Assembly (NCBI RefSeq): GCF_051201665.1
Contig: NZ_CP179210.1
Span: forward strand, 3,782,001 to 3,846,000
From: Psychrobium sp051201665
GTDB taxonomy: Bacteria; Pseudomonadota; Gammaproteobacteria; Enterobacterales; Psychrobiaceae
Length of the DNA: 64,000 nucleotides
Direction: 5' to 3'
Shown: positions 26,195 to 34,927 of the stretch, in pieces
How positions within the stretch are numbered: the stretch's first letter is position 1
Layout of the letters: each line of letters begins with the position of its first letter
Translations under genes and position numbers: made by a program
Notes under the pieces: model-generated
What the model saw: the letters and a program-made list of their open reading frames with translations, nothing else
Database searches by the model: none
Told to the model about the DNA's origin: nothing

Positions 26195-28620
26195 GTCAAT
26201 TTTCTTATCAACAAAAACAAGCCTGGGCAGGTTTGAAAAAGAAGCCCGGTTTCATCGCAGCCATTGTTGCCACTATGGGTACTACACTCGGTGCATTGCT
26301 ATGTGTATTAACGCTAGCTTATGTACTCATAGCGAAACCTTTGCCTTATCCAGATCAAGAGCAATTGTTTCAAGTAAACAGCGTTTTTAGCAATAACAAA
26401 GGCGAACGTGTTGGCAATGCTTTCACTTACCCTGGCTTGATTCATATGTACGATAATCAGACTGTATTTAGTGAAGCAGCCTTGCTATATGCCTCAGAAG
26501 ACGTACTGATTAACTCACTAAACCAGCCAACGCTTGAAGTGCTGTTTGTCACGCCAGAATATTTCAAACTTGTCGATGCGCCAATGGCGTTGGGTAGATC
26601 TTTTGAAGAGACGGAAGCTAAAGATAAGAACAACCCTGTAGGTATTATTAGCTATCAAACGTGGCAACAACAGTTTGCTGGCGACGAAAATATCTTGGGT
26701 AAAAAAATGGACTTTAGCGGCAATAGCTTTTCGATTGTCGGTGTATTAGCACAAGAATTCATCGAGCCTGAGCTTTACGAAACAGGGGTTACTACTCACG
26801 TCTTCTTGCCATGGGACTACAATCAATCAGGCCCGCGTTTAAGAACATCTTGGGGTAATATTAACATCTCACAAATGTACATTGGTAAACTCACGTCGCC
26901 AATGACTGTCAGCCAAATCAATCAGACACTAACCACTCTCGTCAACGACAAATGGCAAGAAGAAGTCACTTCAGTCGAGTTCTTTAAAGGTTGGAGTATC
27001 GCCATGGATACCAAAAGCTTTAAAACTGAAATTCTTGGCGATAGTCAGCGTACTGTTTATTTATTACTGGCTGGTGTCATCGGCTTAGTGTTGATTGCTT
27101 GTGCGAACATAGCCAATCTATTCATCTCTCGTACGGCAGAGCAACAGCGTCAATTAGCTATTCGCGCCGCCGTTGGCGCTAACAAAAAGCATTTATTTAG
27201 TACCATTTTTGCTGAAACTAACTTATTGATGCTATTTTCAGTGGGTGTTGCATTAGTCATTTCAAGTGGTGGTTTTTACATGATGCAACAATTGCTAGCA
27301 CAGCAATTACCGCGAGTTGGCGAGCTGTCTATCAACTGGTTTACGTTGAGCTGTGCCGTGATTATCGCCTTATCACTAGCACTATTTTTCGCTCGCCTTA
27401 GTACGCGCATGATCAATTACAAAGCGCTGAACTCTACTCTACAGTCAAGCGGTAAAGGCACAGGTATTCAAGTCTCACAAGGCATTCGTAAGTTACTGAT
27501 CATTAGTCAAGTAACTATAGTGACAACGCTAGTGTTTATTAACATTAGTTTGTTTCAAGATGCTAAAAAGTCCATTGATCAACCATTGGGCTATAACACC
27601 GCGAACCTAAGCACCTTGTCTCTATCTATATCTGCAACGACGACACCACCTGAAGCGGAACGAATTCCAGTAATGAACGAGGTTCGCCAAAAACTTCTAG
27701 AGCTACCGCAAATTGTTGCCATCAATCAGTCAAGCGCGCCGCTTAATAGTTTTAATCTAAACGCCCAAATCTCAGTGGCCACCAACGAGCGCTTTGTCGT
27801 CAATACCAAGTTTATCGATCAACACTACTTTAATATGATCGGCCAAACCTTACTCGAAGGCGATAACTTTACCGCTGCAGACGTCAAAGACGACAACGCT
27901 GTAATGATTGTAAATACCGAGTTTGCACAAGCGTTAGCACCAGAAGGCAGCGCAATTGGCCAACAAATAAGCTTTGGTGGTGATCAGGCTGCGACTATTA
28001 TTGGCATCGTGAAAGGTACTTTGTATCCAGGCCAAGCAGAGCAGCCAATGCAAGCTTACCGCCCTGGTTCACAAGCGAGTACTGTTATGACACTGCGTAT
28101 TGCTGATGGCCAAGAGCTTACTCGCGAACAGGCTGTCGCCGTTCTCAAAGAAGTTACCACCCAATATACCGTATTTGATTTGGTAAAAATGGACGAGCGC
28201 CTCAATGAAATGCTATTCACTCAATACACGACAGCAGTGACTAGCGCCGTGCTAGCGGTGTTAACGATAGTGCTTTCTGCAATCGGCTTATACGGTATCT
28301 TAAGCTACAGCACGCAAATGCGTGGGTTTGAAATAGGTACACGCATGGCCATTGGTGCAAAGGGTCGTGATCTCATCAAATTAATCGTAGGAGAAAACTC
28401 TAGCTCTATAGCGATTGGAATAATTGTTAGTATGATGATATTGCTAGGTATTTATATCGGATTCAATGAAGAATTAGCTGGCTACTTTTCACTTCAACTT
28501 GTACCTGTTTTCGTAGTGACTATTGTACTCATTAGTCTAATAGCCCTATTTGCATGCTACTGGCCATTGCGTCAATTCATAAACCACCCCGCAATACATT
28601 CACTGCGTGGTAGTGAATAA
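26191..28620 (+). CDS. ABC transporter permease with two FtsX domains
   Basis: 809 residues: an N-terminal membrane helix, a large periplasmic MacB_PCD domain (about residues 50-240), an FtsX domain with the diagnostic ANIANLFISRTAEQQRQLAI, a second periplasmic region and a second FtsX domain (GLYGILSYSTQMRGFEIGTR). This is the fused form of MacB-type permease common in acidobacterial and alteromonad export operons. It is not a channel; it drives extrusion mechanically with the ATPase upstream. The substrate is unknown; antimicrobial peptide or lipid export is typical of the class. Confidence 0.88.
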   Translation: MSQFSYQQKQAWAGLKKKPGFIAAIVATMGTTLGALLCVLTLAYVLIAKPLPYPDQEQLFQVNSVFSNNKGERVGNAFTYPGLIHMYDNQTVFSEAALLYASEDVLINSLNQPTLEVLFVTPEYFKLVDAPMALGRSFEETEAKDKNNPVGIISYQTWQQQFAGDENILGKKMDFSGNSFSIVGVLAQEFIEPELYETGVTTHVFLPWDYNQSGPRLRTSWGNINISQMYIGKLTSPMTVSQINQTLTTLVNDKWQEEVTSVEFFKGWSIAMDTKSFKTEILGDSQRTVYLLLAGVIGLVLIACANIANLFISRTAEQQRQLAIRAAVGANKKHLFSTIFAETNLLMLFSVGVALVISSGGFYMMQQLLAQQLPRVGELSINWFTLSCAVIIALSLALFFARLSTRMINYKALNSTLQSSGKGTGIQVSQGIRKLLIISQVTIVTTLVFINISLFQDAKKSIDQPLGYNTANLSTLSLSISATTTPPEAERIPVMNEVRQKLLELPQIVAINQSSAPLNSFNLNAQISVATNERFVVNTKFIDQHYFNMIGQTLLEGDNFTAADVKDDNAVMIVNTEFAQALAPEGSAIGQQISFGGDQAATIIGIVKGTLYPGQAEQPMQAYRPGSQASTVMTLRIADGQELTREQAVAVLKEVTTQYTVFDLVKMDERLNEMLFTQYTTAVTSAVLAVLTIVLSAIGLYGILSYSTQMRGFEIGTRMAIGAKGRDLIKLIVGENSSSIAIGIIVSMMILLGIYIGFNEELAGYFSLQLVPVFVVTIVLISLIALFACYWPLRQFINHPAIHSLRGSE

Positions 28621-28639
28621 TCATTGATAGAACCACTAT

Positions 28640-28669
28640 CATTCACTAGTGCTTATTCACTAGTGAATG
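28640..28669. terminator. Bidirectional hairpin between convergent genes
   Basis: A perfect 12-bp inverted repeat CATTCACTAGTG / CACTAGTGAATG with a 6-nt loop, followed by CTGTTTTT on the plus strand. It spans the stop codon of the cytochrome gene. Confidence 0.7.
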
Positions 28670-29751
28670 CTGTTTTTCACATCGCGCCTCACCACCGGAT
28701 AACCCAAGTTCATCCAGCCAAAAACGCCTTCCCATAAGACTGCTGTGCGTGTGTAACCTTTGCGTCGTAGTTTTTTAATCGTATGATCGGCGGCAGCTCG
28801 CGGACACGAACAATAGGCAACAATTTGCACATCCTTTGGAATACCTGCAACGGTTTCATCTAAATCAGCATAATAAGGAAATGGAATAGCCCCTTCAATG
28901 TGAGCGGTTTGCCATACGGATGGCACACGCGTATCCAATAACACCATGCGTTTCTTACCGTTAAGCGCGTCATTTAGGTCGTTGGATGATACGTACATAC
29001 CATCTTGTAATGAAAAATTAGGATCGTCACCTTGCGGATTCACAATGTACTGTTCAGGTTTTGGCATAGCGCGTAAAACGGGTTTATTCATTGTCCAACC
29101 GCTGGCTTTACTACGTAAAAATGCGGTTAGGTTATTGATTTGTGCTGGTGACAATTTATCTTTAAACGGCAACATTGGCGTATCTTGACGGCCATTTTCA
29201 ATGGCGTGACGAATAAACTCGTCAGTATTATGTGCTAACGCAGATTGATTACCTAATGCTGGCGCGCTAACGCCTTCGCCATTCACGCCATGACAACTTG
29301 TGCAATGTTGCTGATACAACTTACCCCCAGCAACGCTATCACCGAGCACTGGTTTAGTGGAAAACTGTAACCGATCATAGCCAGCTTGTTCCCATAACCA
29401 ATAAGTAAGATCCCAGGTTTCTGCAAGCGTCATCGGACCGCCAACTTCATCTAAATAACCTCCCATCGCAGTGCCTTCACGCCCATAAGACATCGGCCGT
29501 ACAATAGCATGTGGCACACCCGATTCCATCAAACTCTTGCTACGTAACGATGGCGCGTGATCGTTCGCATGCCCTTCTCGCTCTTTGCCGTGGCACAATG
29601 CGCAATATCGTTGATAATTCTTAGCAGCAACTCTTGCTTGCTCAGCCGTTAGTTTTCGTGGTGGTGAGATAGTCTCTCTTTCTGTGGCAAACGAAACAAA
29701 AGTCATCATAAACAGAGGGAAGCACAACAATAATGATAATCTAACATTCAT
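28660..29751 (-). CDS. Di-haem cytochrome c fused to a rhodanese domain
   Basis: About 363 residues: signal peptide, a first cytochrome c domain with CALCH (Cys50, Cys53, His54), a second with CTSCH and a C-terminal rhodanese domain (VLLDTRVPSVWQTAHIEGAI) whose active-site loop reads CSCPRAAAD. Cytochrome and rhodanese domains in one periplasmic protein suggest thiosulfate, sulfane-sulfur or thiol redox chemistry coupled to electron transfer. The ATG at 29751 follows AAGGAT; the frame is open further upstream without a signal peptide. No sulfur-oxidation genes are adjacent. Confidence 0.85.
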   Translation of the reverse strand: MNVRLSLLLCFPLFMMTFVSFATERETISPPRKLTAEQARVAAKNYQRYCALCHGKEREGHANDHAPSLRSKSLMESGVPHAIVRPMSYGREGTAMGGYLDEVGGPMTLAETWDLTYWLWEQAGYDRLQFSTKPVLGDSVAGGKLYQQHCTSCHGVNGEGVSAPALGNQSALAHNTDEFIRHAIENGRQDTPMLPFKDKLSPAQINNLTAFLRSKASGWTMNKPVLRAMPKPEQYIVNPQGDDPNFSLQDGMYVSSNDLNDALNGKKRMVLLDTRVPSVWQTAHIEGAIPFPYYADLDETVAGIPKDVQIVAYCSCPRAAADHTIKKLRRKGYTRTAVLWEGVFGWMNLGYPVVRRDVKNSIH

Positions 29752-29857
29752 CGAATTATCCTTTTGTGAGAATCGATTGAATTTCAGACTATCGAGTTGT
29801 GTGACTATTAGCAATCAACAAGCGCCAATAGAAAAGTCTAGTAACAATTACTATCGT

Positions 29858-30370
29858 TTAATCAAGCATCGCAACAATTTTATTGATGGTATTTAGGTTT
29901 CTAGCGGTCGCTGAAACGCCAAGACACGACTCCATATTTGTCGCAAACTTAGAGCGACCAATACCGTCTGGAGCAAACAAGTATAAAGTACGATCTTTTA
30001 ATGTGTATTGCTCACATAACAGTTGATATTTAGCGACTTTATCAAGGTTTAGCTCAGGTATGTCATTGCAAATGAAGAAGTGAACGAGTTTGCCTTCTTT
30101 ATTTTTATAAGGATTGCTCGCGGTAATATCACTAAATTCACTGGCTTTAATCACCATGATAGCAGGCGATATCCCACATAACTCTTTGACAACCTCAGCA
30201 ATTAAACGCAGTGGTGAACTATCACTATCTAAGACAACATTACCGGACTGAATATAATAATTAACGTTTATAAACCCAGCATTTTCTAGCGCTGCCACCA
30301 GTGGTTTCATGGCAACTTTATTGTTGCCGCCAACATTAATTCCCCGAAATAAAACAACGTAAGTTTCCAT
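29858..30370 (-). CDS. DUF1697 protein
   Basis: 170 residues with the family start VVLFRGINVGGNNKVAMKPL, then ENAGFINVNYYIQSGNVVL, and C-terminal SKFATNMESCLGVSATARNL. This fits DUF1697, a small cytosolic family of unknown function that is widespread in bacteria. It appears to be a single-gene unit. Confidence 0.88.
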   Translation of the reverse strand: METYVVLFRGINVGGNNKVAMKPLVAALENAGFINVNYYIQSGNVVLDSDSSPLRLIAEVVKELCGISPAIMVIKASEFSDITASNPYKNKEGKLVHFFICNDIPELNLDKVAKYQLLCEQYTLKDRTLYLFAPDGIGRSKFATNMESCLGVSATARNLNTINKIVAMLD

Positions 30371-30439
30371 GTTGTTGACTAGCTCCTCATAAAATTTAAT
30401 CTAATAGAACATATTGAAACAAGATTTACTATCAGCCAT

Positions 30440-30464
30440 AAAAAATACCGCTAAAAAGCGGCAT
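30440..30464 (-). terminator. Intrinsic terminator of the glucoamylase gene
   Basis: On the minus strand, the stem GCCGCT / AGCGGT is followed by ATTTTTT. It lies about 20 bp after the glucoamylase stop codon. Confidence 0.75.
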
Positions 30465-30484
30465 TTGATAATCAGAAGTTTGAG

Positions 30485-32896
30485 TTATTTACGCGTAAAT
30501 TTATCCGTTAATTCGCTGTAGTTATCCCACACTTGTTGGTCACTGTATGAACGCAGTAACTTCACATATTCAGCATGCGTCCATGCGAGTGGAGTTGCTG
30601 AATTAGTACCTTGACCTAGTTTGTAGCCGTATTTTTCATTACTGCCAACGCCATCCCAAACTTGCTCTGGTAGCATCATGCCTTCGTTAGCAAATAGCTC
30701 CATCGTACGAACGTATTTATTACGCAACTTATCCATGGTTGGTGAGCTTACTTGCTGTTCTTTGAGTTTCGCAGCAGCTAGTTCATAGTGACCACGTTCG
30801 CCCGTGAAGAATGGCCAAACACGTCCGCGCTGGGCTTCAATATTTTGCCCTGTCGCGTGATAACCACGGCCTTTGATGATGTCTTCACCGTAACCATCGT
30901 TACCGTAGCGACGCCAGCCCGGGAAAGTACCTTCTACGCCATCAAAGGTGAAGTTGTATTTAACACGTAGGTTATCTTCAATATTCTGGCTATCGTATTC
31001 AACCAGTGTATCTAAAACAGCAGCATCGTCTGCACTACGTACACCATAACGAACAAGTTCTAAGAAACCGCCATCGACGATGCTTTTCTTGTCTAGACCT
31101 GGCTTACCATTGTTGTCACCGAGCTTTTCATCATCGTTAATCGCTTTGTCTTTGTTTAAACGAACAAAATACTGACCATTGTCGTCACCTTCGGTAAATG
31201 CCCCTTTAGTGGTAAACATCAGCTTTTCGATATCACCCGCGTATTTCGTTGCTGTTTCTTCATATAACTTAGCGCCTGCATCATCGCCTGCTAATTTCGC
31301 AATATCAGCTGCAGCAGCAAGACCCGTGATAATAGCGGCAGTGGTCGATGGTGAATGGCCTGATTGTTCTTCCCAACGCTCTTGTTGCGTCATCGGTGGC
31401 GTAATCTTTGTATTGTTCCAATCGATATCAACTGTGCCGCCTTTTACTAGGAAATCAGCCGCTGGCTTAAGCATTTTGTGATACCAACTTACGAGCTGCT
31501 CATCTGATAACACTTTGTTATTCCAAAGCTTCCAACCTAGCATGATTGGCATCGCTGTTTGGTCTAGCTGTACACCAACCCACTCGATGGTGCCATCAAC
31601 ATGAGTTTTCTGTAAGAACCAACCGCCTTCGCCTTTGTTCTCTTTAAATTTGTCAGAAACCTGTACTTTTTCAAGGTAGTTAAACGACACTAACGGTGTT
31701 TCTTCGTCGCCAAGTGCAAGTAATGCCATTGCACACTGATAGAAATCGCGTGGCCATACCGCTTTATAGCCTGTATGACCTTTCTCTGCTGAAATCGCGT
31801 CACCCCACGGATTTGATAGTGATGCGATAAGCGCACCAGCGTGGGTTTTATCTTCCTGCGCCTTTAAGACTAAGGCACTGGTGTAAAGCAATTTACCGTT
31901 GTCAGTAGTCATCTCAGTCATTGATGGTAAACCAGACAGACTCGCTAAGTAATCTTCCCAACCTAGGTGCTCACCTTCGCCGTTGTAATGGGCTAGCACA
32001 TCTTTGTAACCGTGCTTAAGTGACGCTTTAGCAGCACTTTCACTGTCTGCTTTAGAATGACCGAAACCAACGGCGATATCGTATTCAACAGTTACGCTTT
32101 CTTTGCCATTGAGCGCAACTGGCGCAAACTGCGCGGTCAAACCAACATTACCAGCGACTTCACCCGTGGTTTGGTACTGCCAGTCCATCGTGCCATCTTT
32201 AAGATCAGTTAAACCGTCAGACTCACCAATAAAACCCACTGAGGTTTTTGCAAAATCAGAGCCGCTTAATACCGTTAGGTAGCTGCCGTTATCTTCTGCC
32301 GACAAGCTGTCTTTAGTAGCAACCGCCATATCGTTGCTGCCGTTGTTATTGACATGCGGGTTAACGATTAAGTTGGTAGTTATACCATCTTCATAAGCGG
32401 TGAAATAGGTTTTAACAAATAGCGTGTTTTCACTAGGATCAGTAAATACGTGCTTTTCGATACTGTATTTACCTTCTTTATCCTTATTAACGATTTTGTA
32501 CGCCAAAGAGAGCGGGCGGCCAGCGTCGTCTTTATAGAGATAATCAATGGTAGATACGGTGTCATGTTGCTCAGTATCGACAAAGCCTTTACCCGTCACT
32601 ACAAATTGCATATCTTTAATTTGCGCTTCGTGGATCAGACCAAACATCGTCTCAGTAATGATGCCTTGCGCTAACGAGAACCATACTTTAGATACCTTAC
32701 CTGTCGCAGCTTCATCGCTGTAAGCTAAATCTTTATAGGCTTCATAAGAACTACCAATACCCGTTTTACCAGCATAAGCCCACGTTGAGGGAGCGCCCGG
32801 CGCACCTGGCGCTGAAGATTTCTCGCCACAGCCAGCAAGCCCTAGCGTACTTGCTAAGGTAACGGCGATAAGACTTGGTTTAAATAATGGTTTCAC
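30485..32896 (-). CDS. Glucan 1,4-alpha-glucosidase (GH15) lipoprotein
   Basis: 803 residues. The signal ends in the lipobox LAGC (Cys23), so it is a lipoprotein. The N-terminal beta-sandwich is followed by the (alpha/alpha)6 GH15 catalytic domain. GH15 motifs seen are GYKAVWPRDFYQCAMALLAL, the general acid region QERWEEQSGHSPSTTAA and the general base region MMLPEQVWDG. It releases glucose from malto-oligosaccharide ends. It lies 10 bp after the transporter gene, in an operon preceded by the TGCATACGTATTCA operator. It appears intact, although its upstream partner is broken. Confidence 0.92.
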   Translation of the reverse strand: MKPLFKPSLIAVTLASTLGLAGCGEKSSAPGAPGAPSTWAYAGKTGIGSSYEAYKDLAYSDEAATGKVSKVWFSLAQGIITETMFGLIHEAQIKDMQFVVTGKGFVDTEQHDTVSTIDYLYKDDAGRPLSLAYKIVNKDKEGKYSIEKHVFTDPSENTLFVKTYFTAYEDGITTNLIVNPHVNNNGSNDMAVATKDSLSAEDNGSYLTVLSGSDFAKTSVGFIGESDGLTDLKDGTMDWQYQTTGEVAGNVGLTAQFAPVALNGKESVTVEYDIAVGFGHSKADSESAAKASLKHGYKDVLAHYNGEGEHLGWEDYLASLSGLPSMTEMTTDNGKLLYTSALVLKAQEDKTHAGALIASLSNPWGDAISAEKGHTGYKAVWPRDFYQCAMALLALGDEETPLVSFNYLEKVQVSDKFKENKGEGGWFLQKTHVDGTIEWVGVQLDQTAMPIMLGWKLWNNKVLSDEQLVSWYHKMLKPAADFLVKGGTVDIDWNNTKITPPMTQQERWEEQSGHSPSTTAAIITGLAAAADIAKLAGDDAGAKLYEETATKYAGDIEKLMFTTKGAFTEGDDNGQYFVRLNKDKAINDDEKLGDNNGKPGLDKKSIVDGGFLELVRYGVRSADDAAVLDTLVEYDSQNIEDNLRVKYNFTFDGVEGTFPGWRRYGNDGYGEDIIKGRGYHATGQNIEAQRGRVWPFFTGERGHYELAAAKLKEQQVSSPTMDKLRNKYVRTMELFANEGMMLPEQVWDGVGSNEKYGYKLGQGTNSATPLAWTHAEYVKLLRSYSDQQVWDNYSELTDKFTRK

Positions 32897-32905
32897 GACA
32901 GACTC

Positions 32906-33394
32906 CTATTGTTGTTGTGATTGTGTCGTTGAAGAATACCGATCGCTAACAAACAGCGTTGAAATGCCTGCAATAATCATCGAAGCGCCGCCAAGCGCTA
33001 AGGCATAAACTGTTTGGCCTTCGAATAAGTAGCGCACCAATACGCCGAGAATACTCGCCGCTAATAACTGCGGAATAACAATAAAGAAATTGAAAATACC
33101 CATGTAGACACCCATTTTATGGGCAGGTAATGAATTAGATAATAATGCGTATGGCAATGACAAAATTGACGCCCACGCGAAACCGACACCAACCATCGAG
33201 AGCAGCAAGTAATCTGGATTTTCAATGAAAAGGAACGAAATTAAACCCGCTGCACCCAAGAACATATTCACCAAATGACTGACTCGCAGTCCCATCTTAC
33301 TCACCATCACGGGAATCAAAATCGCAGCAATAGCTGCAAAACCATTGTATGACGCAAATAGCACACCAACCCAATCGGCACCATCGTTATATAA
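32906..33394 (-). pseudogene. MFS sugar transporter, C-terminal part cut off by a repeat insertion
   Basis: The sequence YNDGADWVGVLFASYNGFAA and the following four to five helices are the C-terminal part of a glycoside/maltose-type MFS transporter (the SLC45-like group). The frame can start within the repeat (33421, MGNNFVNLVL), but no transporter can be made from this part alone. Removing repeat copy 5 and one TAA/TTA copy joins the upstream part in frame as SQLYNDGADWVG. Confidence 0.85.
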
Positions 33395-33552
33395 TACCAA
33401 GTTGACAAAGTTATTGCCCACTTTTGCTGGTTAAAATAAAATGAATGTTGCGTTGCTTTCAATCCCAATAGCCAGCTATTGCTCAATCAAGCGCCTTGCC
33501 TTCATTTGTTTTTCCTTCGCAAAACAAGATCACAAACTTAATCAAATTGGTA
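33395..33552 (-). mobile_element. Foldback MITE, copy 5 (divergent)
   Basis: 158 bp with ends TACCAAGTTGACAAA and TTAATCAAATTGGTA, flanked by TAA on both sides (33392-33394 and 33553-33555). It keeps the central TAATAGCCAGCTATT palindrome but differs at many other positions, so it represents an older or separate lineage. It interrupts the MFS transporter gene. Confidence 0.8.
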
Positions 33553-34590
33553 TAACTGACTCGTAGTATCTGTGCTGCCAAAGTGAAAAGCGGTTACCGC
33601 AGAGGTGGTATAAATCCACATGGCGAACAGTGCAAACCATGAGAAAAATTGTGTCACCGCCAATTGTTTCATCGTTTTTGGCATGTGAAATAAATCATTC
33701 ACTACTTGGTAAAAGCCATTGCTAATTGCTTGGCGCTTAACCATTAGTGCCGTGAACAATTCAATAAGACCAAAAGCAATCAAACCTGCGGCAACTAGAT
33801 ATAGCTCCTCATCCAATTGATTGCTGTAGATAAATGTGAGAAATGCACCACCAATTAATGTACAAATAGCAAAGCCACTGAAATACTGATTTGCGGTGCG
33901 ATGCTTTTCGACATGCGCCGCTTTCGATGCATCTTCAGCTGCTTCAAATGCCGCTAGTTGCTCCGGTGAATATTCTTTAGTGCGATAGACGGTCCAGCCT
34001 ACAGCAGCTAACAACACCACAGCGCCCGCATAGAATGAATAAGTGACGGAATCTGAAATCTGCCCTTCTGGTGCAACGTTCGCAACGTCAAACCAGTTAG
34101 TTAGCATCCACGGTAATGCCGAAGCGACAATGGCACCAATACCGATAAAGAAACTTTGAAAGGCATAGCCCGTTGGCCGCTGATTCTCTGGCAACATGTC
34201 TCGAACGAACGCGCGAAACGGCTCCATTGTGATGTTAATCGACGCGTCCATAATCCACAACGTACCCGCAGCAATCCACAATACTGGCGCATTTGGCATC
34301 ACGATAATGGCAAGTGAAGTAATTATTGCGCCATAAAGGAAATAAGGACGACGACGGCCTAATTTGTTCCACGTATTATCACTCAGATAGCCAATGATCG
34401 GCTGAACGATTAACCCGGTTAATGGCGCGGCAACCCATAAGATAGGTAGGTCGTCAATTTCTGCACCAAGCGTTTGGAAAATACGACTAACATTGGCGTT
34501 TTGCAGTGCAAAACCGAATTGGATGCCCAAGAATCCAAAACACATATTCCAGATCTGCCAAAAGCTAAGATTAGGCTTTTGCTGCGACAT
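33553..34590 (-). pseudogene. MFS sugar transporter, N-terminal part cut off by a repeat insertion
   Basis: About 345 residues from MSQQKPNLSFWQIWNMCFGF, with the GLIVQPIIGYLSDNTWNKLG loop and RRPYF that mark the glycoside transporter MFS group. Eight helices are present, then the frame enters repeat copy 5 and stops after QLYQFD. The natural partner is the fragment at 32906-33394. The operon (transporter, then glucoamylase) starts with a LacI-type operator at 34663. Confidence 0.88.
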
Positions 34591-34662
34591 ACACACCCCA
34601 AATTATTAATACTTATAATAGCCATTGATAATATAGCGAGTGTCTATTGATGCCTAGGCATT

Positions 34663-34676
34663 TGCATACGTATTCA
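34663..34676. promoter_or_regulatory. LacI/MalR-like operator of the transporter/glucoamylase operon
   Basis: TGCATACGTATTCA matches the operators at 12089 and 12399. It lies about 75 bp before the transporter start. Confidence 0.65.
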
Positions 34677-34755
34677 TCACAAGTCTGCAACATCATCAGC
34701 CATTACAGTGAGCTAGGGCTAATGAATAAGTGGGCAAAGATTTACCCACTAAGGT

Positions 34756-34926
34756 TTAATGATAGTAATTTGTACAATTAAGTTCGTGAAAGAACAAGGC
34801 TCGCTGGCAAGTTAATCGCTGTTTATCTGTAACGGCATTGCCATTGCGCCACTTACCACAATCGAGAGCACGACGAAATTCTTGATAAATTTCTGGGGGT
34901 AAACTGGCGGCAATCTGCTCAAACAT
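34756..34926 (-). CDS. DUF1315 (YeaC-like) small protein
   Basis: 56 residues: MFEQIAASLPPEIYQEFRRA, then DCGKWRNGNAVTDKQRLTCQ and a C-terminal ALFFHELN. This pattern matches E. coli YeaC, a DUF1315 protein of unknown function. The frame is open much further upstream but that part is shadow inside pyrD; the ATG directly follows the pyrD stop (TAAGATG), which indicates translational coupling. Confidence 0.8.
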   Translation of the reverse strand: MFEQIAASLPPEIYQEFRRALDCGKWRNGNAVTDKQRLTCQRALFFHELNCTNYYH

Positions 34927-34927
34927 C

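Noticed and set aside
33394..33421. Separate gene starting in the repeat for the transporter C-terminal half
   Set aside because: The first residues come from the repeat and the protein would have only half of the MFS fold; it is better described as a broken gene.
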